Origin: Erpobdella octoculata
Lineage: Eukaryota > Annelida > Clitellata > Hirudinida > Erpobdellidae
Reading direction: 5' to 3'
Length of the DNA: 64,000 nt
Assembly (NCBI GenBank): GCA_963978895.1
Contig: OZ022242.1
Span: 1-64,000, forward strand
The position numbers and the translations under genes are program-made. Within the stretch, counting starts at the first letter, position 1; every line of letters starts with the position of its first letter. The notes below the pieces were generated by a model. The model did no database searches and was not told where the DNA came from. It saw nothing but the letters and a program-made list of their open reading frames with translations. Positions 12,827-24,602 of this stretch are shown piece after piece.

Positions 12827-14475
12827 TCAAACCTACCTGATGTCATATGATTTTTCCAACCATTTCATCGTGAATAACCCACTTAGTGACCATTGATTAC
12901 AGCATTTCCTGTCAAGAAATATCCATTAAATTTATATTTAAATAAATAATTAAATAATTTAAATAATTTAATTACCTGATGTCATATGATTTTTCCAACC
13001 ATTTCATTGTGAATATCCCACCTAGTTCTGACCATGGATTACAGCATTTCCTGTCACAAATTTAAATTTATTTCACATTAGAAACAATATTGAAAAAATA
13101 TTGAATATATTTTAGTCAATTAGTTAATACAAGAGACTCTACAAATTGATTTTACCTTTGAATAAAACCAGATATGCTTCCACTTCATCTTCATTCTTCC
13201 CATCTTTATTTGTTTGTCATTCTTTCATTCCATCTTCTTTCTTTAATTTGCCATCAGTTTACATTAAAACTAGTCTATGCGCAAACTACGCTTATATTTT
13301 TGAAAAGAACAAAATATTAATTAATATATTTCAGCCGAAACTCACAAACCACTCAAGGATAATTTGACACATGTCTGGAATTTATTTAAAGTTAATAAAA
13401 TATTTAACTTAAAAATACAATCTTAATAAAATATTCTTTTATACCAATAATTATACATATTTTAATTTTATATGACTGAGACTCAAAAAAGTTAATACTA
13501 AGAAAAATGTTTTCTTATGATCTAAGAAAATTAAGTAAAAACACTACTACTTTTTTACCACCAGCGCCCAAGTAGTAGGTAAAAACTTTGATCTTATAAA
13601 AAGTAGACAATAGTTTTAGTTAAAAACAGAAGTTTTATTTTAAATCAACTAATTTTCAATAAAAATTATATCATAACATAAACTTTCAATTTAAAAATTT
13701 CCTTAAATTTTTAAGATTTTCTATCTATTATTAAAATACTAAAAAAGAGACGAAAAATTTGGCAGCACAAACCCACGGTCACGCAACTGGTTGGCATTAT
13801 TTGGAGGCCTGAAAGTAACAACCATTTGGGTTGAACCTTCCTCCTCCTTAATCCTTTTGACTGAGACTGGAAAATTTAATAAGATCATTAAAATAACAAC
13901 TCACGCGACTCTTATTAAAAATTCTTTTAGAAAATTCTAGGTCAGAACCCTGAGTAATATTCGCCATTAGCATGAGACAACAAACAATGGACTAGATCAT
14001 GGGTGACCTCTTTTATCAAAACATTAAGCTAGTTGTCACAGGTTTTTCTTTTGATTTTTGATTGTGATGATAGCAAGCATTCTGGGAAAATCTGAATTGT
14101 AGGAAAAACAATAAATGGAATAGCAGGACATCATTTTTAAACAATAATGCTTTAGATTGATAAACAAAAAATCTTGATGATGACCTAGCCGTTCCATTAA
14201 ATATACGACCAGTATGGGCGTGTACAACAGATTGTAAATTGTTTACTTTGACTGGGCTCCTTTACATAATAATTATAACTACAATAATAGCATTATTTGA
14301 ACCATTGTAGGTGACCGCATCAATTTAGGAAGAGGAGCAATTTCATAGTTTGTCGTGAGTGATTCCAACACAAACACAGGGTCATGCTTGACCAAAATCA
14401 GAAAAAGCTTTAAAGTTTTTATTGCTTTTGGCCGAAACATGATCTCGTCAGGTTGAGCCAACATAGCTGTCTTGT
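11934..14475. other. No gene seen; AT-rich
   Basis: Holds a TTA triplet run near 12800, the direct duplication listed separately, and several AT-only stretches. No coding region or RNA gene is supported. Confidence 0.45.
12835..13062. repeat. Direct duplication, ~88-bp unit, 139 bp apart
   Basis: 12835-12922 and 12974-13062 both run CCTGATGTCATATGATTTTT to CAGCATTTCCTGTCA with few differences. They are separated by an AT-rich spacer of AAATAATT repeats. Confidence 0.85.
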
Positions 14476-14499
14476 TTGATTTTCTGCATGAACAATGTT

Positions 14500-15760
14500 T
14501 CCTACTCATTTGTTGTTCAGATAAAGAGTAGTTCCCTTAACACTTCAGCTTCTCTTACAAAAAGTTTACATACACATTTTAGATTCATAAGAGCCAGGAC
14601 AAGTGGTTTAACCATAATACTCCACCTGGACTTTGTGTTGAAGCAACTGATCGCTTTGGTACCCTCTGTCATCAAGGATTCCTTTGATTTCGTTGAAAAG
14701 ATCAAGAAATCAGTCCTTTGTCTTGATGGCCAATTAATTATTACGGGTGATGTTGCTTCATTATACACAAACATGGACAATTATAGGAGTCTGAGTGTAT
14801 CTAAACAATTTCTTTCTATTGGTTGTGGACTTTCCAGTCGGCAAATTGAAATCGCTATTTAACAATGATTTCATTTTTAATAATGAGAGATTTTTACAGA
14901 CAAATGGTTGTGCAATGGGGAAATCTTACTCCCCAAACTTAGAAAATATTTATTTAGCTGAATTGGACGACCTCATCCGAAGTAACCCAATGGTCTCCTT
15001 CTACGGCCGATATATAGACGATCTGTTCCTGGTCTGTGGAGGGGACAAGGCATCCTTCAAAGTCTTCAGCAACCAAGTCAACAATCTCATCCCTGGCATC
15101 CTAATCGAATTCAACATTGAAAAACACACAGGTATTGAATTCCTAGATCTCAAAATCTCCAGGGACGTAAACGGAGCGCCATCGTTCAGTGTCCACTTTA
15201 AAGACACCAACAAGTTCCAATACCTCCACCACCGCTCACACCATCCGTCTCATACATACGACGGGATTGTGAAGTCACAGTTCATCCGATATTTCTGTCT
15301 CTCATCATCAACCAAATTCTTCCGTGACACGTAAATGACCCTCTGCCACAAGCTTAAATTCAAAGGATACTCAATAATTAAAATGAAAAGAATTATGAGG
15401 AAGGTAGAGAGATATGACGGAAAAACCGCGTTACCAACTGCAACTACAATCACCAAGAAGGAAGGGGGAATCCCAGTCATAACCGGCATTACCAACTGTA
15501 ACTACAATCACCAAGAAGGAAGGGGGAATCCCAGTCATAACGGGAAATGACGGCATCTCACGGAAATTCTACAAACTTGTCCGTAACTCTACCACTAACA
15601 ACCCAGCTCTACCACAACCCGTCATCACACTTCGGGCATGTCGAACGGAGAAAAATTTACTCCGCTCGCTTTTTCGATATTGGTAGTGGTCATTTGCCGT
15701 AGTATTATTAGTTGATTTTTTACTAATATTACTTGTATTTCCCTATAACCTTAGTATGTG
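14500..15760 (+). pseudogene. Penelope-like element reverse transcriptase, broken copy 1
   Basis: Fragments of a PLE-type RT in order: PSVIKDSFDF and ITGDVASLYTNMD (14660-14775), then in another frame QTNGCAMGKSYSPNLENIYL (about 14900-14957), the catalytic YIDDLFLV (about 15009-15032), IEFLDLKISRD (about 15133-15165), and a thumb-like stretch YDGIVKSQFIRYF with a GYS box. CAMGKSYSPN with YIDD and the final GI.KSQ..R pattern fit Penelope-like RTs better than LINE or LTR RTs. The upstream KIH..PPGRPIISDVG segment seen in sister copies is mangled here and the frame shifts near 14790. No GIY-YIG endonuclease was found. Confidence 0.8.
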
Positions 15761-17465
15761 ATTTTGTTATAGTGCTAGTTACTTTATATAGTGCTAATAA
15801 TTTTACAAATATTTTTTGTGCAATTTAATTCTTCTAAGAATTTTGGTATAATTGTTGCGATTCTGCGTGGGGAGGTGACAAGGCATCCTTCACTGTCTTC
15901 AGCAACGAAGGCAATAACCTTATCCCTGGCATCTTAATCGAATTCAACGTTGAGAAACACACAGGGATTGAATTCCTATATCTCAAAATCTCCAGGGACA
16001 TAAACGGAGCACATACGACGGGATTGTGAAGTCACTTCAGCCGAGACTGGGTTTCTCTCACGACAAGGTTTGTTTGATATTGCTCCTTGTTTATGATTAA
16101 AATGCCAAAAGAGTCTAGTAATCAGTATAACAGGTCTAATTATAAACGGAAAGAAAATCCTAGAACTTTCGTTAACTCCAAGTTTGGTACAAATTCGTCG
16201 AATTTTCCAGATAAGTCTAGATTTCCTTAGTGTTTGTAAAATATAAAATATCTTTTCCAGATAAGTTGCTAAACTATTTGGCACCCCCTCTGGATGATGA
16301 AATTTGAAGCCGCAATAATGAACAATATTAACATTAAACCGCCATCTTTAGGAGATGTGGTGCAACCTAAATATCATAGAATTGTTCATAGTAGCGCTAA
16401 AACAAGCGAGGGATAGATGATAAATCAGCGGAAGTTGTGCATTATAAGAAAAACTTTTTGGTACAACTATTACGTTCTAAATTTAATTCTAAAAAATTAA
16501 ATAGAGAGGAATTCATTACATGGCTTAATGCTCATATTATTCCATGTATCCCGGATAACCTCACCCTATTAAATTATACTCCTCGTATTACACCGCCAAT
16601 GACAGCAGTCTTTAATAGTACCAAGAACACAGCCTCACAACCATCTCAATCTCTCTCCAAAAAGACGATTCTCCTGGTGATCAGCATGAAAGAAAAATCT
16701 CAGGAGAATCTGGAAGGTTACTTATGAACTTATCCAAGTACCTGTTTTTGTGCCACAATTTAAAAAAAAACGTTGATATAGCATCCTGAAAACAAAAAAA
16801 CTCATCAAAGAAGTCGCCGACATGCTTAACGGTACCAAGAACAGTCTCCCAACCATCTCAATCTCTCTCCAATAAGACAATCCTCCTGGTGATCACCAGT
16901 AACGACAGATTCTCCAAAGATTTTTTCCGACTGGTTAAAAAAACCTGGAAAATAATTCAGCCATCTCAACAGATAATGACAGATATACTCCCAGTACGAG
17001 CGTGTACGACGGAAAAAAATCTGCGGAGAAAACTCCTTAGATACTGGTGAACTACCCTCAAACGACATTTTACTTCAATGGTTCTGTGAAAACAAATCGT
17101 AACGTTGTTAGTCCTTACGTTGGGCACTCATATTAAAGTCGAATATCAGGATATTTATATGAAATTCTTATTTTAATAATTTTATACATGCGCAGACTTT
17201 TTTTAACATACATAACTACGCTTCAGACAACCATGGCACTAAAAGACACCTGGTGGACAGCATGAAAGGACAAATCTCAGGAGAATCTGGAAGATGTGAG
17301 TGCCAGGCTGTGAGTCGGATGGCTGTGGTTCGACTCCAGTTACAATTTTTATTATTTTTTTCTGATTTTTATCTTGGAATATATTTTATTTCTGACCTGT
17401 AATTCTGTTGATTCTTATGATAATCGTAGCGATTGATTGGTTAAGTTTTGCCTATCGGTACGTGT
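15761..17465 (+). mobile_element. PLE-related debris
   Basis: 15870-16000 repeats the GGGGAGGTGACAAGGCATCC to ATCTCCAGGGAC part of the PLE RT. 16310-16730 carries pieces of the unrecognised element protein. 17217-17296 is the first copy of the CAGCATGAAAGGACAAATCT cassette. A TGGTTCGACTCC box at 17325 looks like a tRNA B box, but no full tRNA fold was found. Confidence 0.6.
16437..16727 (+). pseudogene. Unrecognised element protein, middle segment (copy a)
   Basis: Encodes HYKKNFLVQLLRSKFNSKK, then EFITWLNAHIIPCIPDN and YTPRITPPMTAVFN. Near-identical segments recur at 28915-29262 and 30156-30623 and a related one at 24603-24770. I do not recognise the family. Its position among PLE fragments suggests a second protein of that element. 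Confidence 0.6.
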
Positions 17466-17528
17466 TTGGACCGCAAGTTACATATCTATTTATTTTCAAC
17501 TTACCATTGTTATTTTTATTTTGTTCAC

Positions 17529-17597
17529 CAGATCGTTACTCCTGAAGAAGAGGACGTTGTCCTCGAAACGTTGGGCGTATGGCGGTCTTGATCTAAT
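17529..17597 (+). ncRNA. Hammerhead-ribozyme-like motif, unit 1
   Basis: The core CTGAAGA (C-U-G-A-N-G-A) is followed by a hairpin GAGGAC-GTT-GTCCTC and then GAAAC, as in a hammerhead. A GTC lies 3' of it, and AGATC before and GATCT after the core can pair as the outer part of stem I. One extra A sits between CTGAAGA and the hairpin, and the inner part of stem I pairs poorly, so activity is doubtful. PLE pseudo-LTRs are known to carry short hammerheads. Confidence 0.6.
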
Positions 17598-18296
17598 AAA
17601 GGATTTGTCCACGTGTTCGACTTTGTTTTTTAGTTGCTTGGAAAGGCTTGGTGCGAGTATTCGTTCATAGTACCGTTACCCCCCCCCCCCCCCAACCCTA
17701 TTTGCCGAGACTGGACTACAATCCACTGGCGTTCACGGGGGCTCTTTCTGTATCGGGGATGGACCGCCTAACAAAGATCTGGGGAAGCAGGAATAGAAGA
17801 GGGAGAAAAAAGACCACGTTTTATACCCTCCCTAAGATTCATAGGAGTCAGAACAAATGGTTTAACCTTAATACTACAAGGAGCACCGTCGTTAAGGGTC
17901 CATTTTAAAGATACTAACAAATTCCAGTACCTCCAACACCGCTCTCACAGTTCATTCGGTATTTCCGCCTCTCATTATCATGTTCTTCCGTGACACGTGC
18001 ATGACCCTCTGCCACAAGCTCAATCGCACTGGCGACTACAACCCAATCAATGGATCCCACGCCGGAGGAGATGATAGAGATAGCAATAATGACATTCAGT
18101 TCTGATTACCGACGAGTGATGAATATGTTGTGGGAAAGGATACTCAATAATTAAAATGAAAAGAATTATGAGGAAGGTTGAGAGAGATATGACTGAAAAA
18201 TCTGCCCTACCAACTGTGACTACCAATACTATATTGGACCGCAAGTTACATATCTATTTATTTTCAACTTACCATTGTTATTTTTATTTTGTTCAC

Positions 18297-18364
18297 CAGA
18301 TCGTTACTCCTGAAGAAGAGGACGTCGTCCTCGAAACGTTGGGCGTATGGCGGTCTTGATCTAA
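18297..18364 (+). ncRNA. Hammerhead-ribozyme-like motif, unit 2
   Basis: Same as the first copy except that the hairpin loop reads GTC, giving a perfect GAGGAC-GTC-GTCCTC hairpin before GAAAC. Confidence 0.62.
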
Positions 18365-18449
18365 TAAAGGATTTGTCCACGTGTTCGACTTTGTTTTTTA
18401 GTTGCTTGGAAAGGCTTGGTGCGAGTATTCGTTCATAGTACCGTTACCC

Positions 18450-19260
18450 CCCCCCCCCCCCAACCCTATTTGCCGAGACTGGACTACAATCCACTGGCGT
18501 TCACGGGGGCTCTTTCTGTATCGGGGATGGACCGCCTAACAAAGATCTGGGGAAGCAGGAATAGAAGAGGGAGAAAAAAGACCACGTTTTATACCCTCCC
18601 TAAGATTCATAGGAGTCAGAACAAGTGGTTTAACCTTAATACTCCACCGGGCCGCCCGATTATTTCGGATGTGGGGTCGGTGGATAACGGGATTAACATT
18701 TTCATGGACTTTGTGTTGAAGCAACTGATCCCATTGGTACCCTCTGTCATCAAGGATTCCTTTGATTTCATTGAAAAGATGATGTTTCTTCGTTATACAC
18801 AAACATGGACAATTATAGGAGTCTGAGTGTATCTAAACAATTTCTTTCTATTGGTGGTGGACTTTCCAGACGGCAGATTGAGGCCTTTTTAATCCTTCTC
18901 CGTCAATCGCTATTTAACAATGATTTCATTTTTAATAATGAGAGATTTTTACAGGCTGTGCAATGGGGAAATCTTACTCCCCAAATTTAGCAAATATTTA
19001 CTTAGCTGAATTGGACGACTTCATCCGAAGCAACTATATCGATGATCTATTCCTGGTGTGGGGAGGTGACAAGGCATCCTTCACCGTTTTTCAGCAACGA
19101 AGTCAACAATCTCATCCCTGGCATCTTAATCTCCAGGGACGTACAAGGAGCACCGTCGTTAAGGGTCCATTTTAAAGATACTAACAAATTCCAGTACCTC
19201 CAACACCGCTCTCACAGTTCATTCGGTATTTCCGCCTCTCATTATCATGTTCTTCCGTGA
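18450..19260 (+). pseudogene. PLE reverse transcriptase fragment, unit 2
   Basis: Reads FYTLPKIHRSQNKWFNLN, PPGRPIISDVGSVDNGINIF, LVPSVIKDSFDFIEK, then after frame changes SLYTNMD-like sequence, CAMGKSYSPNLANIYLAELD and YIDDLFLVWGG. The frame breaks at about 18780, 18955 and 19040. The strand between the KIH box and YIDD is shorter than in the copy at 14.5 kb. The C run at 18447-18461 precedes it. Confidence 0.8.
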
Positions 19261-19563
19261 CACGTGCATGACCCTCTGCCACAAGCTCAATCGCACTGGC
19301 GACTACAACCCAATCAATGGATCCCACGCCGGAGCAGATGATAGAGATAGCAATAATGACATTCAGTTCGGATTACCGACGAGTGATGAATATGTTGTGG
19401 GAAAGGATACTCAATAATTAAAATGAAAAGAATTATGAGGAAGGTTGAGAGAGATATGACTGAAAAATCTGCCCTACCAACTGTGACTACCAATACTATA
19501 TTGGACCGCAAGTTACATATCTATTTATTTTCAACTTACCATTGTTATTTTTATTTTGTTCAC

Positions 19564-19631
19564 CAGATCGTTACTCCTGAAGAAGAGGACGTCGTCCTCG
19601 AAACGTTGGGCGTATGGCGGTCTTGATCTAA
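19564..19631 (+). ncRNA. Hammerhead-ribozyme-like motif, unit 3
   Basis: Identical over the core to the unit 2 copy, 1267 bp downstream of it. Confidence 0.62.
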
Positions 19632-19719
19632 TAAAGGATTTGTCCACGTGTTCGACTTTGTTTTTTAGTTGCTTGGAAAGGCTTGGTGCGAGTATTCGTT
19701 CATAGTACCGTTACCCCCC

Positions 19720-20525
19720 CCCCAACCCTATTTGCCGAGACTGGACTACAATCCACTGGCGTTCACGGGGGCTCTTTCTGTATCGGGGATGGACCGCCTA
19801 ACAAAGATCTGGGGAAGCAGGAATAGAAGAGGGAGAAAAAAGACCACGTTTTATACCCTCCCTAAGATTCATAGGAGTCAGAACAAGTGGTTTAACCTTA
19901 ATACTCCACCGGGCCGCCCGATTATTTCGGATGTGGGGTCGGTGGATAACGGGATTAACATTTTCCTGGACTTTGTGTTGAAGCAACTGATCCCATTGGT
20001 ACCCTCTGTCATCAAGGATTCCTTTGATTTCATTGAAAAGATGATGTTTCTTCGTTATACACAAACATGGACAATTATAGGAGTCTGAGTGTATCTAAAC
20101 AATTTCTTTCTATTGGTGGTGGACTTTCCAGACGGCAGATTGAGGCCTTTTTAATCCTTCTCCGTCAATCGCTATTTAACAATGATTTCATTTTTAATAA
20201 TGAGAGATTTTTACAGGCTGTGCAATGGGGAAATCTTACTCCCCAAATTTAGCAAATATTTACTTAGCTGAATTGGGCGACTTCATCCGAAGCAACTATA
20301 TCGATGATCTATTCCTGGTGTGGGGAGGTGACAAGGCATCCTTCACCGTTTTTCAGCAACGAAGTCAACAATCTCATCCCTGGCATCTTAATCTCCAGGG
20401 ACGTACAAGGAGCACCGTCGTTAAGGGTCCATTTTAAAGATAATAACAAATTCCAGTACCTCCAACACCGCTCTCACAGTTCATTCGGTATTTCCGCCTC
20501 TCATTATCATGTTCTTCCGTGACAC
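19720..20525 (+). pseudogene. PLE reverse transcriptase fragment, unit 3
   Basis: Nearly identical to the unit 2 copy, with the same frame breaks, so the breaks predate the duplication. Single-base differences include AELGDF for AELDDF and a shorter C run. Confidence 0.8.
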
Positions 20526-20758
20526 GTGCATGACCCTCTGCCACAAGCTCAATCGCACTGGCGACTACAACCCAATCAATGGATCCCACGCCGGAGCAGA
20601 TGATAGAGATAGCAATAATGACATTCAGTTCTGATTACCGACGAGTGATGAATATGATGTGGGAAAGGATACTCAATAATTAAAATGAAAAGAATTATGA
20701 GGAAGGTTGAGAGAGATATGACTGAAAAATCTGCCCTACCAACTGTGACTACCAATAC

Positions 20759-22000
20759 CAAGAAAGAAGGTGGAATCACAGTCATAACGTGTAACGATGG
20801 ATTACGTTCGTAATCCTCGTAAACCTTTCTGTTGGTTTTTGCATTCTGGTGTTGCCAAATGTCATTCAGTGTATGCATTATTGATTTCCCTACAACTTAT
20901 TACTCTATTGAATGACTCATTTATAATGCTGGTTACTTTTTATTGCATCTTCCATGCATTAATTAATGTATTATTGATATGATTATTCTACTACCAATGG
21001 AAGTCAACACTAGGATCCATGCCGCGATCCGTTCGACGGCAAAACAAAACGTGTTTCAGTCGGCCTCGGAAATAGTACAAAATAGTCTTCAAGTAGAGTT
21101 GCTTCCCAGATGGCATACAACGAAAAAAAGCATATACAACTTTATAAGGTAAAGTAATTGACATATAACTCAATTATAATATCAAATAATTAAAAGATAT
21201 TAAAAATTTATTTCAGAATTTAATATGCTTTCTTAACAATTTAGGCGTATTATGGCTTTTCCTTTTCTGCCTGGCATTGACATACCTGAGGCATTTCTTC
21301 ATTTAAAAAGAAAAGTTTTGGTTGAAAGTGATCAAAAGAATAATTGACTTTGTTGACTATTTTGAAAAAACATGGATCAACAGTCAGGTCTGGCCACCTC
21401 ACACCTGGTTGACTTACGTGGAAACCGTCAGGATAAACAACGATGTTGAGGGTGAATATTATCTAAATCAGTTGATTTATATTATATTGCTGCTAAGAGT
21501 GGCATATTAATTATCCTAAAAAAATTGTTTTTAGGATGGCACACACGCCAGGCGTTGGATTTGAACCAACCCAAACCCGCTACTCTTCAACGAAGCGGAA
21601 TATGTTACCCTGCAAGTCAACCTGATATCCGAGAAAAGACTTCACAGGTACCAAAGGACGACCACTTTAAAGTAGCTTTTGCATGATCCAAACCAACCCA
21701 AATTTACCGAAAAGATTGGTTATGTTAAAACCTTGGACAATAACTCGAAGTTACCAGGCTCTCTGAGTACCCTAGCTAACCACGATGTAGTCCATTATAA
21801 AACTTTTTTTATCAAATTACTACTTTCTAATAAATTTAATAAATCTTTATTCTATTAACAATGTGCACATTCACCAGCTATTTAGAAATTTAAAATTATT
21901 TAAAAATAGTTAATTTTTAAAATTGTAAAGCATTTTTTGCAGAACTACCAAGAAGAAGACGACCTACAAATTTTAAGAGCTGTTAAAGTAGCACTATTTC
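20759..22000. other. No gene seen; PLE-flanking sequence
   Basis: 20760-20960 continues with TTTTTATTGCATCTTCCATG-type sequence shared with 23810-23850. 21549-21600 has, on the minus strand, GTTGG-TTCAAAT-CCAAC, a perfect tRNA T-arm, without a full tRNA around it. CACTTTAAAGTAGCTTTTGC at 21662 matches the element protein copy at 26410. Confidence 0.45.
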
Positions 22001-22006
22001 ACCTAA

Positions 22007-22300
22007 TTGTCGCTCCCTTCACTAGTGAAGAAGAGAGAGAATTCATTCAAAGTGAAACCCAGAAGTTGGAGGTTGCAACGTCACCAGCAGTTCCCACGCA
22101 CTTCTAGGGCACCAGGTAAAACACGTAATGTCGTCAACATAGAACTTATTGGTAAATTATCTAGAAATATCAATATTAAGGTAACGTGCTGTCCGAAATT
22201 CATCAAAGATGCAGTTCAGGTTTTCAGAGAGTACCAAGTCTCTGGCAGCCATATTAAAGCTGCATTCAACCCTAACCTCGAATTGATTGAAAAATATTAA
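22007..22300 (+). pseudogene. Unrecognised element protein, KVTCC segment (copy a)
   Basis: Encodes NIKVTCCPKFIKDAVQVFRE, then YQVSGSHIKAAFNPN. The copy at 26335-26430 reads MKVTFCSKFYKDNTSKFEEF then KTVGSHFKVAF, and another lies at 32590-32680. CTTCTAGGGCACCA just upstream marks the same joint in several copies (22105, 22427, 25721, 32562). Confidence 0.6.
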
Positions 22301-22769
22301 TCATAAGGCAACGTGCTGTCTATGGGTTTCAGAACAACTGATAATTGATCGAAAAATATTGTAATGAAACTTTTGCAGTAAGTTCTATAGAGATAGCACC
22401 AGTAAATTTGAGGAGTGAAAGACTTCTAGGGCACCACATAATTGATTGAAAATTATTAATCATAAGGCAACGGATCGTTTATTGATCGTATTTAAATGAA
22501 GCTATTAAATGGAAATTGCTCGCCCAGGGACATACGCGGAGCATCGTCTCACACATACGACGGAATTTTTGGTAATTTAACTCTTTCAGCCATCAACTGG
22601 TCACCTCATTTACGATGAGTCATAATTCATTAAGTAAAGAAGTTTTCCTTAGAAATTACCGTTACATCAAACGGCATATTTCACTCATTGACTTTTTTGA
22701 GAATAAACCTTTGTCTAAAAAGTTACCGAAACCACAAAGTCCAATAAAATCAGCAGTGGTAATAAACCC

Positions 22770-22979
22770 AACATAGCTGATGTGGAGAAAGAAACTTTTT
22801 TGTCGCTGAAAAACACTCAAAGTGAAATTATTAGGAAAGCTGATAAAAGCAATGTATTCGTAATTCTGGATAAACAAAATAACATTGACGAATGCACACA
22901 GCAGCTTGGTAACGCGAAATGCAAAACATCTTTCCAGATTTCTAAATTATTTGGCGCCTCCTCCGGATGCCAAGGATAG
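22770..22979 (+). pseudogene. PLE RT N-terminal fragment
   Basis: Encodes SEIIRKADKSNVFVILDKQN followed by a degenerate DECTQQL stretch. The IRKADK.NVFVI motif marks the beginning of the Penelope-type RT region and recurs at 27030-27130. Confidence 0.65.
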
Positions 22980-23116
22980 AAGATTCTATACGCTAAAAAT
23001 TTAAGGGAGGTAACTCTGCCCCGAATAAAATTAATTCGTGGAGTAATAAACCTAGGTTACACCCTTAAAATAAAAATAACAGTAACAAAAATAACCGAAC
23101 GCCCGTTTATAGTGAA

Positions 23117-23560
23117 GTGTCAAATGCTGACACTCCCAGGCCTAGACTGTCGCAGGATAAGTTTAACAATTTACTTGCTTATGTAGAGAAAGTCATCAAA
23201 CTGTGGAATATTAGGATAGCACGTTCTTATTGGCTCAAAGCGGACTTTATGAAATTTGAAGCCTCTATAATGAATAATATCAATTTCATTAAGCCGCCAT
23301 CTATAGGAGATATTGTGCAACCCAAATACCACGAATTATTTATAGTAGCGCTTAAGCAAGCTAGGGAGTTCACCATAAAAACGCTGGATGATAAATCTAC
23401 GGGATTATTAAGCTCTCTAAGCACTATGGCGAATCCTGAAGTGGTGCACTTAAGCAAGCTAGGGAGTTCACCATAAAAACGCTGGATGATAAATCTACGG
23501 GATTATTAAGCTCTCTAAGCACTATGGCGAATCCTGAAGTGGTGCACTATAATAAAAATT
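23117..23560 (+). pseudogene. Unrecognised element protein, N-terminal segment, with 98-bp duplication
   Basis: Encodes PRPRLSQDKFNNLLAYVEKV, FMKFEASIMNNINFIKPPS, QPKYHELFIVALKQAREF and LSTMANPEVVH. 23351-23448 is repeated in direct tandem at 23449-23546 (CTTAAGCAAGCTAGGGAGTT onward), which breaks the frame. A third, diverged version without the duplication is at 28732-28930. Confidence 0.65.
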
Positions 23561-23895
23561 ACTTTATACAACTATTATATTCGAAATAACGGGAAACGAC
23601 GGCATCTCTCGGAAGTTCTACAAACTGGTCCGTTCCTCTACCACTAACAACCCAGCTCGCTTTTTCGGTATTGGTAGTGATCATTTGCCGTATAATTATT
23701 AGTTAATTTTTCGCTAATATTACGTGTATTTCCCTATAACCTTTAAAGTGCTAGGTACTTTTGTAGTGCTAGTATTTTTTATAGTACTAGATTCTTCTTA
23801 TAGTGCTAGGTAATTTTTATTACATCTACCATGTAATAGTTAATGTGATCATCATTTCACACTACACTATATGTAGATATTTCGTGAGTCATCCA

Positions 23896-24005
23896 CTCAT
23901 TGTCCACAACATTGCGTCTTGGGGCCTATGGCCCGCGGCATGTTGATTTACTCATTGTCCACAACATTGCGTCTTGGGGCTTATGGCCCGCGGCATGTTG
24001 ATTTA
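23896..24005. repeat. Tandem duplication, ~53 bp, 2 copies
   Basis: CTCATTGTCCACAACATTGC to GGCCCGCGGCATGTTGATTTA occurs twice in a row with one base difference. Confidence 0.85.
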
Positions 24006-24602
24006 GTCCATTTTATTCATTCGGTTTATTCTACATGTTCACCTCGTAGATACCGGTCCTTTTCACATTTGTAATCGAGTGGTTTACGATCGTTATCCTC
24101 GTAAACCTTTCATTATAGGTTAGCGGTTGTATGGTCCGCTATTGTACCAGGTACAGTTCACATTTATAGTGATGGGTACTTTTCAGTCGCCAATTTTTGT
24201 TGCCAATTTTTGTTGTCAATTTTGGGTTTTTCTTGAGTATTATATAACATATTATAATATTCTACCATTTACCTGGAATGTGATTTGTCGTAGTTATAGT
24301 GCTCGTTACTTTTTAGTACCTTTTAGTACACTATTCATCTCACCAAGAATGAATAAATAATTACTTTTCATATTACTTTCAATATTTTTATTTTTTAATA
24401 AAGCACTAAAAAGCAGGCGTGATGACATACGCTGCACGCGGACGGCACATCCATGTGCATTACTCAATTCTTCTTTTTTATAAGTTCCTTCGCCCGTTTC
24501 GATAGCGTAGAGTTATGTTTTAATTTCAGCAATGTAACTCTATCTAGCCATCAACTAAAGCTATTGGAACTGGGCACCTCATTTACAATGAACCACAACT
24601 CA

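Larger units (their letters stand above)
17466..20758 (+). mobile_element. Tandem array of three Penelope-like element units
   Basis: TTGGACCGCAAGTTACAT begins units at 17466, 18234 and 19501. Units 2 and 3 are 1267 and about 1258 bp and nearly identical; unit 1 is 768 bp because about 500 bp are missing at 17875 (ACTAC joined to AAGGAGC). Each unit runs in the same order: a leader with a hammerhead-like motif, a C run (17679, 18447, 19712), an RT fragment, then AGAATTATGAGGAAGGTTGA to ACTGTGACTACCAATAC. Head-to-tail partial copies are typical of PLEs, whose repeated end is called a pseudo-LTR. All three are dead: the RT is split between frames. Confidence 0.88.
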
